DNA from: Brachybacterium sp042666875
Lineage (GTDB): Bacteria > Actinomycetota > Actinomycetes > Actinomycetales > Dermabacteraceae
Assembly: GCF_042666875.1 (NCBI RefSeq)
Contig: NZ_JBHTCX010000012.1
Span: 62,001 to 126,000, forward strand
Reading direction: 5' to 3'
DNA length: 64,000 nt
Shown here: positions 56,091-64,000 of the stretch, piece by piece
How positions within the stretch are numbered: position 1 is the stretch's first letter
Layout: every line of letters starts with the position of its first letter
Program-made: the position numbers and the translations under genes
Notes under the pieces: model-generated
Told to the model about the DNA's origin: nothing
Seen by the model: the letters and a program-made list of their open reading frames with translations, nothing else
The model's database searches: none

Positions 56091-56123
56091 CCCAGGGAGC
56101 TGCTCAGCCCAGGGAGCTGCGCG
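56091..56123. repeat. short direct repeat at the 3' end of map
   Basis: GCCCAGGGAGCTGC occurs twice, 17 bases apart, spanning the map stop region. It lies in a repetitive stretch (56035-56123) with CCATGG and GGGAGCT motifs; no function proposed. Confidence 0.5.
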
Positions 56124-56925
56124 GAGCGGGGTCGTCCGCCCGGGCCGTGAGGATGACCGGGTCGCCCTCGGTGACCTGCAGCGTGTGCTCCGCGTGCGCT
56201 CCGCGGGAGCCGTCGGCCGAGAGCTGGGTCCAGCCGTCGGCCTCATCGACCACGAGCTCGGAGGTGGTGGGGGAGAGGAACGGCTCGACGGTCAGCAGTT
56301 GGCCGGCGACGAGCTCGAGCCCTCCGCCCGGGGTGCCGTGGTTGGGCACGAACGGCGCTTCGTGCATGGTCCGGCCGACGCCGTGCCCGCCGAAGCGGTT
56401 GTTGATCGTGTATCCGAGGCTGTGGGCCTCGTTCATGACGGCATGGCCGATGTCGCCGACCGTGTTGCCGGCGCGCACCTGATCGATGCCCGCCCACATC
56501 ACCTGTTCGGTGTCGCGGATCAGCTGCAGATCCTCGGGGCGGGGCGTGCCCACCGTGATCGAGAGGCAGGAGTCGGCGACCCAGCCCTCGACCTCCACGG
56601 CGAAATCCAGCGAGAGCAGGTCGCCGTCGGCCAGGACCCGGTCGTAGGGGCGGCCGTGTAGGACGCCGTCGTTGACCGAGGTGCAGATGACGTGGCCGAA
56701 GGGGGAGGCCCCGAAGGCCGGGTGGTAATCGAGATAGCAGCTGGTCGCGCCGACCTCGCGGATCAGCCGATGCGCTTCGGCGTCGATCTCCAGCAGATTC
56801 CATCCGACATCGACCACGGAGCGCAGGTGGGAGAGCACCGAGGCGACGAACTCGCCGGCCGGCCGGGCCTGGTCCAGGGTGGGCAGCTCCTGCGTCGCGT
56901 CGCGGCGGCGTCGTCCGAGGATCAT
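56104..56925 (-). CDS. map: methionine aminopeptidase, type I
   Basis: Removes N-terminal methionine from new proteins. The 273-residue protein has the five metal ligands: the two Asp in LSLDFAVEVEGWVADSCLS, His in GGHGVGRTMHEAP, and the two Glu in LTVEPFL and GAHAEHTLQ. CYLDYHPAFGASPF is the substrate-side His loop. The ATG overlaps the ctaA stop (ATGA) on the minus strand, so it is translated after ctaA. Actinobacteria often have two map genes; this may be the second copy. Confidence 0.94.
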   Translation of the reverse strand: MILGRRRRDATQELPTLDQARPAGEFVASVLSHLRSVVDVGWNLLEIDAEAHRLIREVGATSCYLDYHPAFGASPFGHVICTSVNDGVLHGRPYDRVLADGDLLSLDFAVEVEGWVADSCLSITVGTPRPEDLQLIRDTEQVMWAGIDQVRAGNTVGDIGHAVMNEAHSLGYTINNRFGGHGVGRTMHEAPFVPNHGTPGGGLELVAGQLLTVEPFLSPTTSELVVDEADGWTQLSADGSRGAHAEHTLQVTEGDPVILTARADDPAPRSSLG

Positions 56926-57980
56926 GAGGTCTCCGAGGTGTCGGGGCGGGCGGCAGGGGGATCGGCTGGGTCAGCGGAGGACGTGCGCTCCTCGGCCCAC
57001 TGCCAGGTGACCAGGCGGGCTCCCACCCAGGCGATGGCGGCGGCGAACAGCGAGGCGCCGATCAGGTGGAAGAAGACGATCAGCTCCGGGAGCCCGGTGT
57101 AGTACTGGACGTACCCGATGACGCCTTGGAGCAGAGTCAGCACGACGAGGCCCCAGGCGGCGGTGGTGGCCTCGGGGCGGGCCCCGTGGCGGTGCAGCAC
57201 GATCAGCAGAGCGATCAGCAGGGCGCAGAACACGTAGACGGCACCGGCGTGGAGCCGGGCGGCCAGGCGCGGATCCATCGCGATGCGGGTGATCTCGCCG
57301 GCGTCGCCGGAATGGGGGCCGGTGCCGGTGACGATCGTGCCCAGCACGAGCACAGTGAACCCGACGGCTGCCAGCGCGATGAAGATCCCCAGCGCGCGGG
57401 TCGGCACGGCCGGCCGGACGGGGCCGTCCCCGTCGTACAGGCGCACCAGCAGCACCATGGAGACCGCCCCGAGCAGCGGGGAGATCAGGAAGTGCGGGCT
57501 GACCAGTCCCGGGTGGAGGTGGAGCCACACCACGAAAGCCCCGATCAGCCCTTGCAGCAGGGTGCCGATCAGCGGCACCCAGGCCAAGCGGCGGAACCCG
57601 GGACCCTTGTGGCTCAGCCACCGCCACGTCACCAGCAGCACCGCGATCGCGAAGATGCTCAGCACGCCGGTCAGGGTGCGATTTCCGAACTCCACGAACG
57701 GGTGGATACCGGAGGCCATCGTGAACTCCGGTGTGAACTGGCCGGGCTCGCAGTTCGGCCACGTCGAGCAGCCCAGCCCGCTGCCGGTCAACCGCACCGC
57801 GCCGCCGGAGAGGATGATGCCCATCTGGCAGATGAGGTTTCCCCACAGCGCGATCGCGGCGAGGCGTGCCCGGCGCCGCGGTCCCCAGGACCGCAGGCGA
57901 GGATCGGGCAGCGTGGTGATGCGGCCGTGGCGCTCGGGGACGCGTGCGGTCGCGGGCGAGGCGACGGGACCGGAGGACAT
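56922..57980 (-). CDS. ctaA: heme A synthase (COX15/CtaA)
   Basis: Oxidises the C8 methyl group of heme O, making heme A for the aa3 oxidase. The 352-residue protein has eight helices. The N-terminal half shows GAVRLTGSGLGCSTWPNC with the extracellular Cys pair typical of type 1 enzymes, and EFGNRTLTG with the essential Glu; the mirrored C-terminal half has RLHAGAVYV and FFHLIGASLF with His ligands. The ATG lies seven bases after TAGAAT on the minus strand, so it is probably leaderless. It overlaps map, and its products serve the complex at the start of this window. Confidence 0.94.
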   Translation of the reverse strand: MSSGPVASPATARVPERHGRITTLPDPRLRSWGPRRRARLAAIALWGNLICQMGIILSGGAVRLTGSGLGCSTWPNCEPGQFTPEFTMASGIHPFVEFGNRTLTGVLSIFAIAVLLVTWRWLSHKGPGFRRLAWVPLIGTLLQGLIGAFVVWLHLHPGLVSPHFLISPLLGAVSMVLLVRLYDGDGPVRPAVPTRALGIFIALAAVGFTVLVLGTIVTGTGPHSGDAGEITRIAMDPRLAARLHAGAVYVFCALLIALLIVLHRHGARPEATTAAWGLVVLTLLQGVIGYVQYYTGLPELIVFFHLIGASLFAAAIAWVGARLVTWQWAEERTSSADPADPPAARPDTSETS

Positions 57981-58117
57981 GCGGTCGATTCTAGGGATGG
58001 CGACGGGAAGTTCCCTGATCGAGCGTCGCTGATGCGACCGATCCCGCACTGCATCGGGATGGCGACCGCTCCGAGCCCCGGGCACTCAGCGGGTCGATCA
58101 CCGCGGCAGGGGATCCT

Positions 58118-58984
58118 TCAGCTGTCGGTCCAGCGGAACCAGCGGATCACGGCGAGCGCACCGAGCACCGCCCATGCCATCAGCACCAGCAGCGAGCCCG
58201 GGGAGAACGGGCCTCCGGCCAGGCACGCCCGCATCAGCTCCCCGAGAGCACCCGAGGGCAGCAGATCCACCAGGCCGCGCAGCAGATGCGGATAGGTCGC
58301 CGGCGGCAGGGCGACACCGCCGGCGGCCACCAGGACGACGAACACCAGGTTGGAGACCGCGAGCACCGCTTCGGTGCGCAGGAGGCCGGCGATCAGCAGG
58401 CCGAGCGAGCCGAAGGCGACGGTGCCGAGCACCCATACCGGGACCACCGCCAGCATCTCCAGCGCTGCGGGTCTCCAGCCGAGGATCAGAGCGAGCCCGC
58501 CGAGCACGAGGACCTGGATCACCTGGACGAGCAGCGTGGCGAGGATCTTGCCGGCGAGGTACCCGTCGCGTCCCAGCGGTGTGGTCGCCACCCAGCGCAG
58601 CACGCCGTTGCGGCGGTCGAACCCGGTCTGGATCGCCTGGGAGGTGAAGGACGTCGAGATCAGCGCGGTGGCCAGGGTCGCGGAGAGCGCCGTGTCGATC
58701 GGGTCCGCGCCGTCGAGGCTGCCGATGGGCAGCAGGCGCAGGCCGATGAGCACCATGGCGGGCAGGGCGATCGCCACCATCAGCTGCTCGCCGTTCGAGA
58801 GGAGCGTCCGTGCCTCGAGCGCGGCATGGGCGATCACCCTGCGCAGCATCGACGCAGGCCGCGGCGCGGGCCGCGGGGCAGGCGCCGAGGTCGGCCCCGG
58901 GCTCCCGCCGGCTCGGCGGGTCTGGGCAGGCCGTGATGCGGGCGATGGTGACGACAGGGGTGCGTCATCGGCGGCGGGGCTCAT
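58118..58984 (-). CDS. ABC-2 type transporter permease
   Basis: A 288-residue protein with a Pro/Ala-rich polar N-terminus (1-45) and six membrane helices between about 60 and 280. Segments TALISTSFTSQAIQTGFDRR (part) and GVLRWVATTPLGRDGYLAGK are typical of the ABC-2 drug/heme-export family. The ATG overlaps the ATPase stop (ATGA). The gene pair lies between ctaA and the suf region, as in M. tuberculosis (Rv1457c-Rv1458c); the substrate is unknown. Confidence 0.9.
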   Translation of the reverse strand: MSPAADDAPLSSPSPASRPAQTRRAGGSPGPTSAPAPRPAPRPASMLRRVIAHAALEARTLLSNGEQLMVAIALPAMVLIGLRLLPIGSLDGADPIDTALSATLATALISTSFTSQAIQTGFDRRNGVLRWVATTPLGRDGYLAGKILATLLVQVIQVLVLGGLALILGWRPAALEMLAVVPVWVLGTVAFGSLGLLIAGLLRTEAVLAVSNLVFVVLVAAGGVALPPATYPHLLRGLVDLLPSGALGELMRACLAGGPFSPGSLLVLMAWAVLGALAVIRWFRWTDS

Positions 58985-59943
58985 CTCAGCTCCTCAGCGG
59001 GCGCGGCGACACTGCTGCCCGGGGCGAGCGGCGCCCCAGCTCGCGACGCGGGCTCCTGCCGATCCGCACGGTCCTGCTGCATGAGGTCCAGCAGCACGGC
59101 CTCGAGATCCGCGGCGCCGGCACCGGTGATCTCCAGCCGTGCGCCGTGACGAGCGGCGGCGGCCTGCAGGTCCGCCTCGAGAGCGGGCACGGAGGCCGGG
59201 TCGACGCCGTGCGCGGTCGCGCGTACGGCGACGGCGCCGTGCTGGGCGTCGTGCGCGGTGATGATGTCCTGGACGGAGCCCGTGGCCAGGGTCCTCCCGC
59301 CGGCGATGACGCAGACGGCGTCGGCCAGGCCGACCACGTCGTCCATCATGTGGGTGGTCAGCACGACGGCCGTGCCGGTGTCGGCGAGGGAACGGATCAG
59401 GTGGCGCACCCGCTGCCGGATCGAGGGGTCCATGCCGGCCGTGGGCTCGTCCAGGAAGATCAGCTCGGGACGGCCGATGATCGCGAGGGCCAGCGCGAGG
59501 CGCTGCCGCTGTCCACCGGACAGCCTCCGCACGAGGGTGGTGGCGAACTCGTCGATCCCGAGGTGCTCGGCGACCTCGTCCACCGGCAGCGGGGCGGCAT
59601 GCAGGCTCGCCCCGTAGCGCAGCAGAGACATGGCTCGGGCCCCCGAGGTCAGCCCGCCGTCCTGGATCATGACGCCGACGCGGGCACGGTGGCCGGGGCC
59701 GGCGCGCCAGGGGTCGCGGCCCAGCACCGACACGGTTCCGCCGACGGGGCGCAGCAGCCCGGTGGCGCAGGAGACCACGGTGGTCTTGCCCGCGCCGTTG
59801 GGACCCAGGAGCGCTGTCACCTCACCGCGGCGCGCGGTCAGCGAGAGCCCGTCCAGGGCGCGGACGGGGCCGTAGAAGTGCGTGAGGCTCTCGGCGTGCA
59901 GGGCCGGCGGCGCCGGGGACGGCGCGGGGGAGTGGTCTGTCAT
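58981..59943 (-). CDS. ABC transporter ATP-binding protein
   Basis: ATPase partner of the permease encoded next. In 320 residues: Walker A GPNGAGKTT (about residue 48), signature LSGGQRQRLA, Walker B LIFLDEPTAGMD and the switch His in VVLTTHMMDDV. The C-terminal ~90 residues are an extension found in drug/DrrA-like exporters. I set the start at ATG 59943 (MTDHS); ATG 59955 is four codons upstream. The TACCAT box upstream puts the start site right at these ATGs. Confidence 0.93.
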   Translation of the reverse strand: MTDHSPAPSPAPPALHAESLTHFYGPVRALDGLSLTARRGEVTALLGPNGAGKTTVVSCATGLLRPVGGTVSVLGRDPWRAGPGHRARVGVMIQDGGLTSGARAMSLLRYGASLHAAPLPVDEVAEHLGIDEFATTLVRRLSGGQRQRLALALAIIGRPELIFLDEPTAGMDPSIRQRVRHLIRSLADTGTAVVLTTHMMDDVVGLADAVCVIAGGRTLATGSVQDIITAHDAQHGAVAVRATAHGVDPASVPALEADLQAAAARHGARLEITGAGAADLEAVLLDLMQQDRADRQEPASRAGAPLAPGSSVAAPAEELR

Positions 59944-60082
59944 GTCGGCACCCATGGTAGGCGCGGCGGAGGTGCGACCGCCCCGCCGCGGCCGCCCCGC
60001 CGTGGCCGCCCCGCCGCGGCCGACCGGCCCGCCGCGCCCGGCCGCAGGCCCCGAGCGAACCTGCCCTGCTGTCCGTGGGCGC

Positions 60083-61162
60083 TCAGCGCCCGGTCACGTG
60101 CAGCGGGGTGTGCTCGGGGTCGACGACCTCGGCCGCCAACGGCGGCTCGGGGGCGGTGCCACCATCGCCCCACGTGTTGGTGGGGAAGCGGTCACGGTCG
60201 TGAGCATCCATGAGGTGGCTCATATCCGGACCGACGGGCACCACCTGGGTCGGGTTGATGTCGGTCTGGACGTAGTAGTAGTGCGTCTTGATCTGTTCGA
60301 GGTCGATCGTGTCGCCGAAGCCGGGCGTCTGGAACAGGTCCTTGGTGTAGTTCCACAGGTTCGGCATGGTCGCCAGCGGCTGACGGTTCGCCTTGAAGTG
60401 GCTGTAGTAGACCGGGTCGAAGCGGATCAGGGTGGGAAACAGGCGCACGTCGGCCTCCGTGATCGCGGGCCCCATCAGGTACCGGCTGTGCGAGAGACGG
60501 TCCTCCAGTTCGTCGAGCGCCACCCACAGCTTGCGGTACTCGCTCTCGTAGACGTCCTGGGAGCCGGCGAAACCGGTCTTGTACACACCGTTGTTGACCC
60601 GGTGCAGCATCCACGTGTTGAGGGCGTCGATCTCCTCGCGCTGGGCCTCGGGGTAGAGATCCGGGGCGCCGTCGCGGTGGTGGGCGCTCCACTGGGTGGC
60701 GAAGTCCAGCGTGATCTGCTGGAAGTCGTTGGTCACGACGGCCTTGGAGGGGATGTCGACCATGGCGGGCACCGTGATGCCGCGCGGGTAGTCGGGGAAG
60801 CGCGCGAAATAGGCCTGCTGGAGACGCTCGTAGCCCAGGACCGGGTCCTTCCCGCCCTCATCGAGATCGAAAGTCCACGAGCGCTTGTCGTGGGTGGGAC
60901 CGGGCATGCCCACGGAGAGGACGTCCTCGAGGCCGTGCAGGCGGCGCGAGATCAGGGTGCGATTGGCCCACGGGCAGGCGCGGGCGGCGACGAGGTGGTA
61001 GCGGCCGGGCTCGACGGGCCATCCGTCCCGGGCGTCCTCCGTGATGCGGTCGGCGATGTAGTTCATGTCGCGGTCGAAGGGCTTGCCCTGGTGGACGTAG
61101 GAGCCCTCGGTCGAATGCTCCTGGCCGGAGTCCGCGGTGCTGGTGGCGTCCTCGATGCTCAT
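60083..61162 (-). CDS. glutathionyl-/mycothionyl-hydroquinone-reductase-like GST (Xi class)
   Basis: A 359-residue thioredoxin-fold protein of the Xi-class GST family. The catalytic Cys lies in ARACPWANRT (about residue 63), followed by VPAMVD and a C-terminal helical domain with YLMGPAITEADVRLFPTLIRFDPVYYSHFK (given in part: ITEADVRLFPTLIRFDPVYY). The family reduces S-glutathionyl hydroquinones; in actinobacteria mycothiol is the likely thiol (inference). GAGGAAGAG precedes the ATG. It is divergent to sufR and takes the place that mptB occupies in mycobacteria. Confidence 0.92.
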   Translation of the reverse strand: MSIEDATSTADSGQEHSTEGSYVHQGKPFDRDMNYIADRITEDARDGWPVEPGRYHLVAARACPWANRTLISRRLHGLEDVLSVGMPGPTHDKRSWTFDLDEGGKDPVLGYERLQQAYFARFPDYPRGITVPAMVDIPSKAVVTNDFQQITLDFATQWSAHHRDGAPDLYPEAQREEIDALNTWMLHRVNNGVYKTGFAGSQDVYESEYRKLWVALDELEDRLSHSRYLMGPAITEADVRLFPTLIRFDPVYYSHFKANRQPLATMPNLWNYTKDLFQTPGFGDTIDLEQIKTHYYYVQTDINPTQVVPVGPDMSHLMDAHDRDRFPTNTWGDGGTAPEPPLAAEVVDPEHTPLHVTGR

Positions 61163-61302
61163 GGCTTCTCTTCCTCGGTCTCTCGTGGGGAGGCGATCGC
61201 GGGGGATGCCGCGCCGCCTCCCAGGGTAGTTGAAAATGAGCGGAGACGGAAGCGGTGCCATGCCGCACACCGGTCGAGCGGTTTTAGGAAAGCTACGTGT
61301 TG

Positions 61303-61308
61303 TAAAAT
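61303..61308 (+). promoter_or_regulatory. -10 box (TAAAAT) of the sufR operon
   Basis: TAAAAT lies in the most AT-rich stretch of the area. TTTTA (61282-61286) and TAAAA (61303-61307) form a short inverted repeat across the promoter that could be part of a SufR operator. Confidence 0.45.
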
Positions 61309-61360
61309 ATTGGGGTGCCGTCAGGTGAGCAGGCCAGAGCAGGGAGAAGGTGAGGCGCCG

Positions 61361-62098
61361 ATGACAGCGGAACAGCCGGATCCCGGCAGCACTCTCACCA
61401 CGCGAGATCGCCTGGTCGACGCCATCTCGGCGCACGGCCCGATCACTGCCCGCCAGCTGGCGGAGCGGTTCGGTCTCACCAGTGCTGCGGTGCGTCGCCA
61501 TCTCGCGGCGCTGGAGGCCGACGGGACCATCGCCGAGCATGACGTACCCATCGGCCATCGCGGCCGTGGACGCCCCAGCAAGGCCTTCGTGCTCTCGAAG
61601 TCCGCCCACGAGTCCCTGCCCGGCGGGTACGACGACCTCGCGGTGATGGCCTTCGAGGAGCTCGCGCGCCTCGGCGGGGACGAGGCGGTGTCACGGCTCG
61701 CCGGGCGCCGTATCGCGGATTGGGAGGCGGCGCTGTCGCAGCGGGTCGCCGAGTGCGAGGCCGCCGGGGAGACCGTCACCCTGGCTCGGCGGGTGGAACT
61801 GCTGGCCGAGATGCTCACCGCCCGCGGGTACGCCACCACGGTGCGTCCGCTGCACGTCCCGATGCCTGCCACGAACACACGACCGGGCGGCAGCCCGCGT
61901 ACGCTCGTGACAGCGCAGCTGTGCCATGGGCACTGCCCCGTCCTCGACGTCGCCGCAGATCACCCCGAGCTGTGCGAGGCCGAGACTGAAGTCATCTCCC
62001 GCATTATCGGAGCACCCGTCCAGCGCCTGGCCACCCTGGCGCAGGGCGCGCACGCTTGCACGACACACATTCCGCTCACCGAGGGAAGGACACCATGA
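61361..62098 (+). CDS. sufR: SufR-type iron-sulfur sensing transcriptional repressor
   Basis: Represses the suf operon when its Fe-S cluster is intact. In 245 residues: a winged helix-turn-helix at about 20-80 (ARQLAERFGLTSAAVRRHLA), a helical middle, and cluster cysteines C188, C192, C205 and C233. Their 4-13-28 spacing matches what I recall for mycobacterial SufR. The ATG at 61361 follows GAGAAGGTGAGG; longer frames upstream are not credible. It overlaps sufB (ATGA), so the regulator is the first gene of the operon it controls. Confidence 0.94.
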   Translation: MTAEQPDPGSTLTTRDRLVDAISAHGPITARQLAERFGLTSAAVRRHLAALEADGTIAEHDVPIGHRGRGRPSKAFVLSKSAHESLPGGYDDLAVMAFEELARLGGDEAVSRLAGRRIADWEAALSQRVAECEAAGETVTLARRVELLAEMLTARGYATTVRPLHVPMPATNTRPGGSPRTLVTAQLCHGHCPVLDVAADHPELCEAETEVISRIIGAPVQRLATLAQGAHACTTHIPLTEGRTP

Positions 62099-63522
62099 CG
62101 AGCGCACCAGAGAAGCTGACACAGGACGAGATCATCGAGTCCGTCGGCCAGTACGCCTTTGGCTGGCACGACGAGGACACGGCCGGTGCCAGCGCGCGCC
62201 GCGGCCTGAGCGAAGAGGTCGTCCGTGACATCTCCGCCAAGAAGGACGAGCCCGAATGGATGCTCGAGCGCCGCCTGAAGGCGCTCAAGCTGTTCGACAA
62301 GAAGCCCATGCCCACGTGGGGCCCGGATCTGTCGGGCATCGCCTTCGAGGACATCAAGTACTTCGTGCGGTCCACGGAGGCCCAGGTCACCGACTGGGAC
62401 GACCTGCCCGCGGACATTAAGGAGACCTACGACCGGCTCGGCATCCCCGAGGCCGAGAAGCAGCGCCTGGTCGCCGGTGTCGCCGCGCAGTACGAGTCCG
62501 AGGTCGTCTACCACCAGATCCGCGAGGACCTGGAGGAGCAGGGCGTCATCTTCATGGACACCGACACCGGGCTGCGCGAGCACCCGGAGCTGTTCCAGGA
62601 GTACTTCGGCTCCGTCATCCCCGCCGGTGACAACAAGTTCTCCGCGCTGAACACCGCGGTGTGGTCGGGCGGCTCCTTCGTCTACGTCCCCAAGGGCGTG
62701 CACGTGGAGATCCCGCTGCAGGCCTACTTCCGGATCAACACCGAGAACATGGGCCAGTTCGAGCGCACGCTGATCATCGCCGACGAGGGCTCCTACGTGC
62801 ACTACGTCGAGGGCTGCACCGCGCCGATCTACAAGTCGGACTCCCTGCACTCGGCCGTCGTGGAGATCGTCGTCAAGAAGGACGCCCGTGTCCGCTACAC
62901 GACGATCCAGAACTGGTCGAACAACGTGTACAACCTGGTCACCAAGCGCACCACGGTCGAGCAGGGCGGCACCATGGAGTGGGTCGACGGCAACATCGGC
63001 TCCAAGGTCACCATGAAGTACCCGGCGGTCTGGCTGATGGGCGAGCACGCCCGCGGCGAGACGCTGTCGATCGCCTTCGCCGGCGAGAACCAGCAGCAGG
63101 ACACCGGCTCCAAGATGGTCCACATGGCCCCGCACACCTCCAGCTCGATCGTCTCCAAGTCGGTCTCGCGCGGAGGTGGCCGCACGTCCTACCGCGGCCT
63201 GGTCCAGGTGATGCCCGGCGCCGAGCACGCGGCCTCCACCGTGCTGTGCGACGCGCTGCTGGTGGACCAGATCTCCCGCACCGACACCTACCCCTACGTG
63301 GACGTCCGCGTCGACGACGTCCAGATGGGCCACGAGGCGACCGTCTCCAAGGTCTCCGAGGAGCAGCTGTTCTACCTCATGAGCCGAGGCCTGGAGGAGA
63401 CCGAGGCGATGGCGATGATCGTGCGCGGGTTCATCGAACCCATCGCGCGCGAGCTCCCCATGGAGTACGCCCTCGAACTGAACCGCCTGATCGAGCTGCA
63501 GATGGAAGGAGCAGTCGGTTGA
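62095..63522 (+). CDS. sufB: Fe-S cluster assembly protein SufB
   Basis: Scaffold of the SufBCD complex. The 475-residue beta-helix protein has PTWGPDLSGIAFEDIKYFVR (in part), VWSGGSFVYVPKGV, the KDARVRYTTIQNWSNNVYN core and the C-terminal EEQLFYLMSRGLEE and GFIEPIARELPMEYA. GGGAAGGAC precedes the ATG, which overlaps the sufR stop. No intein is present, unlike the mycobacterial SufB (Rv1461). It is followed directly by sufD. Confidence 0.97.
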   Translation: MTSAPEKLTQDEIIESVGQYAFGWHDEDTAGASARRGLSEEVVRDISAKKDEPEWMLERRLKALKLFDKKPMPTWGPDLSGIAFEDIKYFVRSTEAQVTDWDDLPADIKETYDRLGIPEAEKQRLVAGVAAQYESEVVYHQIREDLEEQGVIFMDTDTGLREHPELFQEYFGSVIPAGDNKFSALNTAVWSGGSFVYVPKGVHVEIPLQAYFRINTENMGQFERTLIIADEGSYVHYVEGCTAPIYKSDSLHSAVVEIVVKKDARVRYTTIQNWSNNVYNLVTKRTTVEQGGTMEWVDGNIGSKVTMKYPAVWLMGEHARGETLSIAFAGENQQQDTGSKMVHMAPHTSSSIVSKSVSRGGGRTSYRGLVQVMPGAEHAASTVLCDALLVDQISRTDTYPYVDVRVDDVQMGHEATVSKVSEEQLFYLMSRGLEETEAMAMIVRGFIEPIARELPMEYALELNRLIELQMEGAVG

Positions 63523-64000
63523 TGACTGCCTCAGATACGTACGACCTCACCGGTGCCGAGAGCGCTGGGGATCCCGCGGCCAACGAGAACGTCGGGAACG
63601 CCGCCGGTGCGGCTCCCGTCGCTGCTCAGTCGGCCCTGGACGGTGCGCGGCCGGCGGCCGCCCCCGAGCTGGAGGAGGAGGGCCTGGCCCTTCCCGGCGA
63701 GAAGAATCCCGAGCGTGCCGCGCTGAACCGCGGCGCGCGCAAGCGCTCCTTCGAGCTCGGCGACCACGCCGTGCCCACCAGCAAGGTCGAGGAGTGGCGC
63801 TTCACCCCGCTGCGCCGCTTCGCCCCGCTGTTCGAGGACGTCCCCACCGACGACCGTGAGGGCGATCCCGCCCTGGACTACAGCATCGACGTGCCCGAGG
63901 GCGCCCCGGAGACCTCGGTGCTCGCCCCCGGCCAGGCGCCCCGCGGCACCGCACTGGTGCCCGAGGACCTCACCGCTGCCATCGCCTCGGCCCGCACCGA
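63522..64000 (+). CDS. sufD: Fe-S cluster assembly protein SufD, N-terminal part (partial)
   Basis: Partner of SufB in the SufBCD scaffold. The gene starts at ATG 63522, overlapping the sufB stop by one base, and runs off the right edge after about 159 codons. After a variable Ala/Glu-rich N-terminus, the family motif SKVEEWRFTPLRRFAPLFED appears near residue 85, which marks SufD. The catalytic and C-terminal parts lie outside the window; sufC, sufS and sufU would be expected next. Confidence 0.9.
   Translation, partial: MTASDTYDLTGAESAGDPAANENVGNAAGAAPVAAQSALDGARPAAAPELEEEGLALPGEKNPERAALNRGARKRSFELGDHAVPTSKVEEWRFTPLRRFAPLFEDVPTDDREGDPALDYSIDVPEGAPETSVLAPGQAPRGTALVPEDLTAAIASART

Noticed and set aside
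59882..61360. In-frame extension that would add about 490 residues before SufR
   Set aside because: It is antisense to the reductase and ABC genes; the SufR domain starts cleanly at 61361 with a ribosome binding site.

Overview
The window is 64 kb of very GC-rich DNA with dense, operon-like gene packing and strong G/C preference at third codon positions. Gene content and order point to an actinobacterium, most likely of the Micrococcales; a Dermabacteraceae/Brachybacterium-like genome is my best guess, but the sequence alone does not prove the genus. I see no rRNA, tRNA, insertion sequence, prophage or CRISPR array. It reads as conserved chromosomal core whose order closely follows several blocks known from Mycobacterium tuberculosis and Streptomyces.

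Layout. 1-5.5 kb: the end of an M20 peptidase, a small membrane protein, an ErpA/IscA-type Fe-S protein, and cytochrome c oxidase subunits II, I and IV (ctaC-ctaD-ctaF). 5.5-10 kb (minus): ctaE-qcrC-qcrA-qcrB. Together these encode the actinobacterial bc1-aa3 supercomplex. 10-28.8 kb: trpD, an Lrp-type ligand-binding domain, a DEDDh exonuclease/GIY-YIG fusion, a long-chain acyl-CoA ligase, ROK glucokinase, an alpha/beta hydrolase, an acyltransferase, class II DAHP synthase, a PASTA Ser/Thr kinase (PknL position), its Rv2175c-like DNA-binding partner, a polyprenyl synthase, DUF4192, metX, a universal stress protein and the principal sigma factor. 28.9-39 kb: a GNAT protein, a DUF7455-type Zn protein, parE, a lone hisF, a phosphoesterase, a ~0.9 kb gene-poor stretch, a hexose-6-phosphate mutarotase and parC. 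39-48.8 kb: a GNAT/acyl-CoA-ligase fusion (Pat-like), DUF5998, an alkaline-phosphatase-like protein, sepH, DUF4193, DUF3093, dut, DUF3710 and DUF3159. 49-58 kb: a TrmA-family methyltransferase, aconitase, a DUF1801 protein, dxs, map and ctaA. 58-64 kb: an ABC-2 transporter pair, a glutathionyl-hydroquinone-reductase-like protein, then sufR-sufB-sufD running off the end.

How the parts fit. Respiration dominates: structural genes for complexes III and IV, heme A synthesis (ctaA), Fe-S insertion (ErpA-like) and Fe-S assembly (suf) are all present, and aconitase is a further Fe-S client. Isoprenoid supply is represented by dxs and the polyprenyl synthase, aromatic biosynthesis by DAHP synthase and trpD. 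Division and topology are represented by sepH, parE and parC.

The most notable signals are regulatory rather than new protein systems. (1) Many genes start 6-7 bases after an A-x-x-x-T -10 box and look leaderless. (2) Four CGAGACC heptamers with exact 11-bp spacing lie upstream of the DUF4193 gene. (3) A helically phased series of TGCAC and CCGGTG motifs lies upstream of dxs. (4) A perfect 18-bp palindrome lies upstream of aconitase. (5) A 46-codon frame carrying 24-bp tandem repeats sits between pat and DUF5998 in an operon-like arrangement. (6) A near-identical 80-bp direct duplication lies downstream of the DUF7455-type gene. I did not find a clearly new defence or biosynthetic system.
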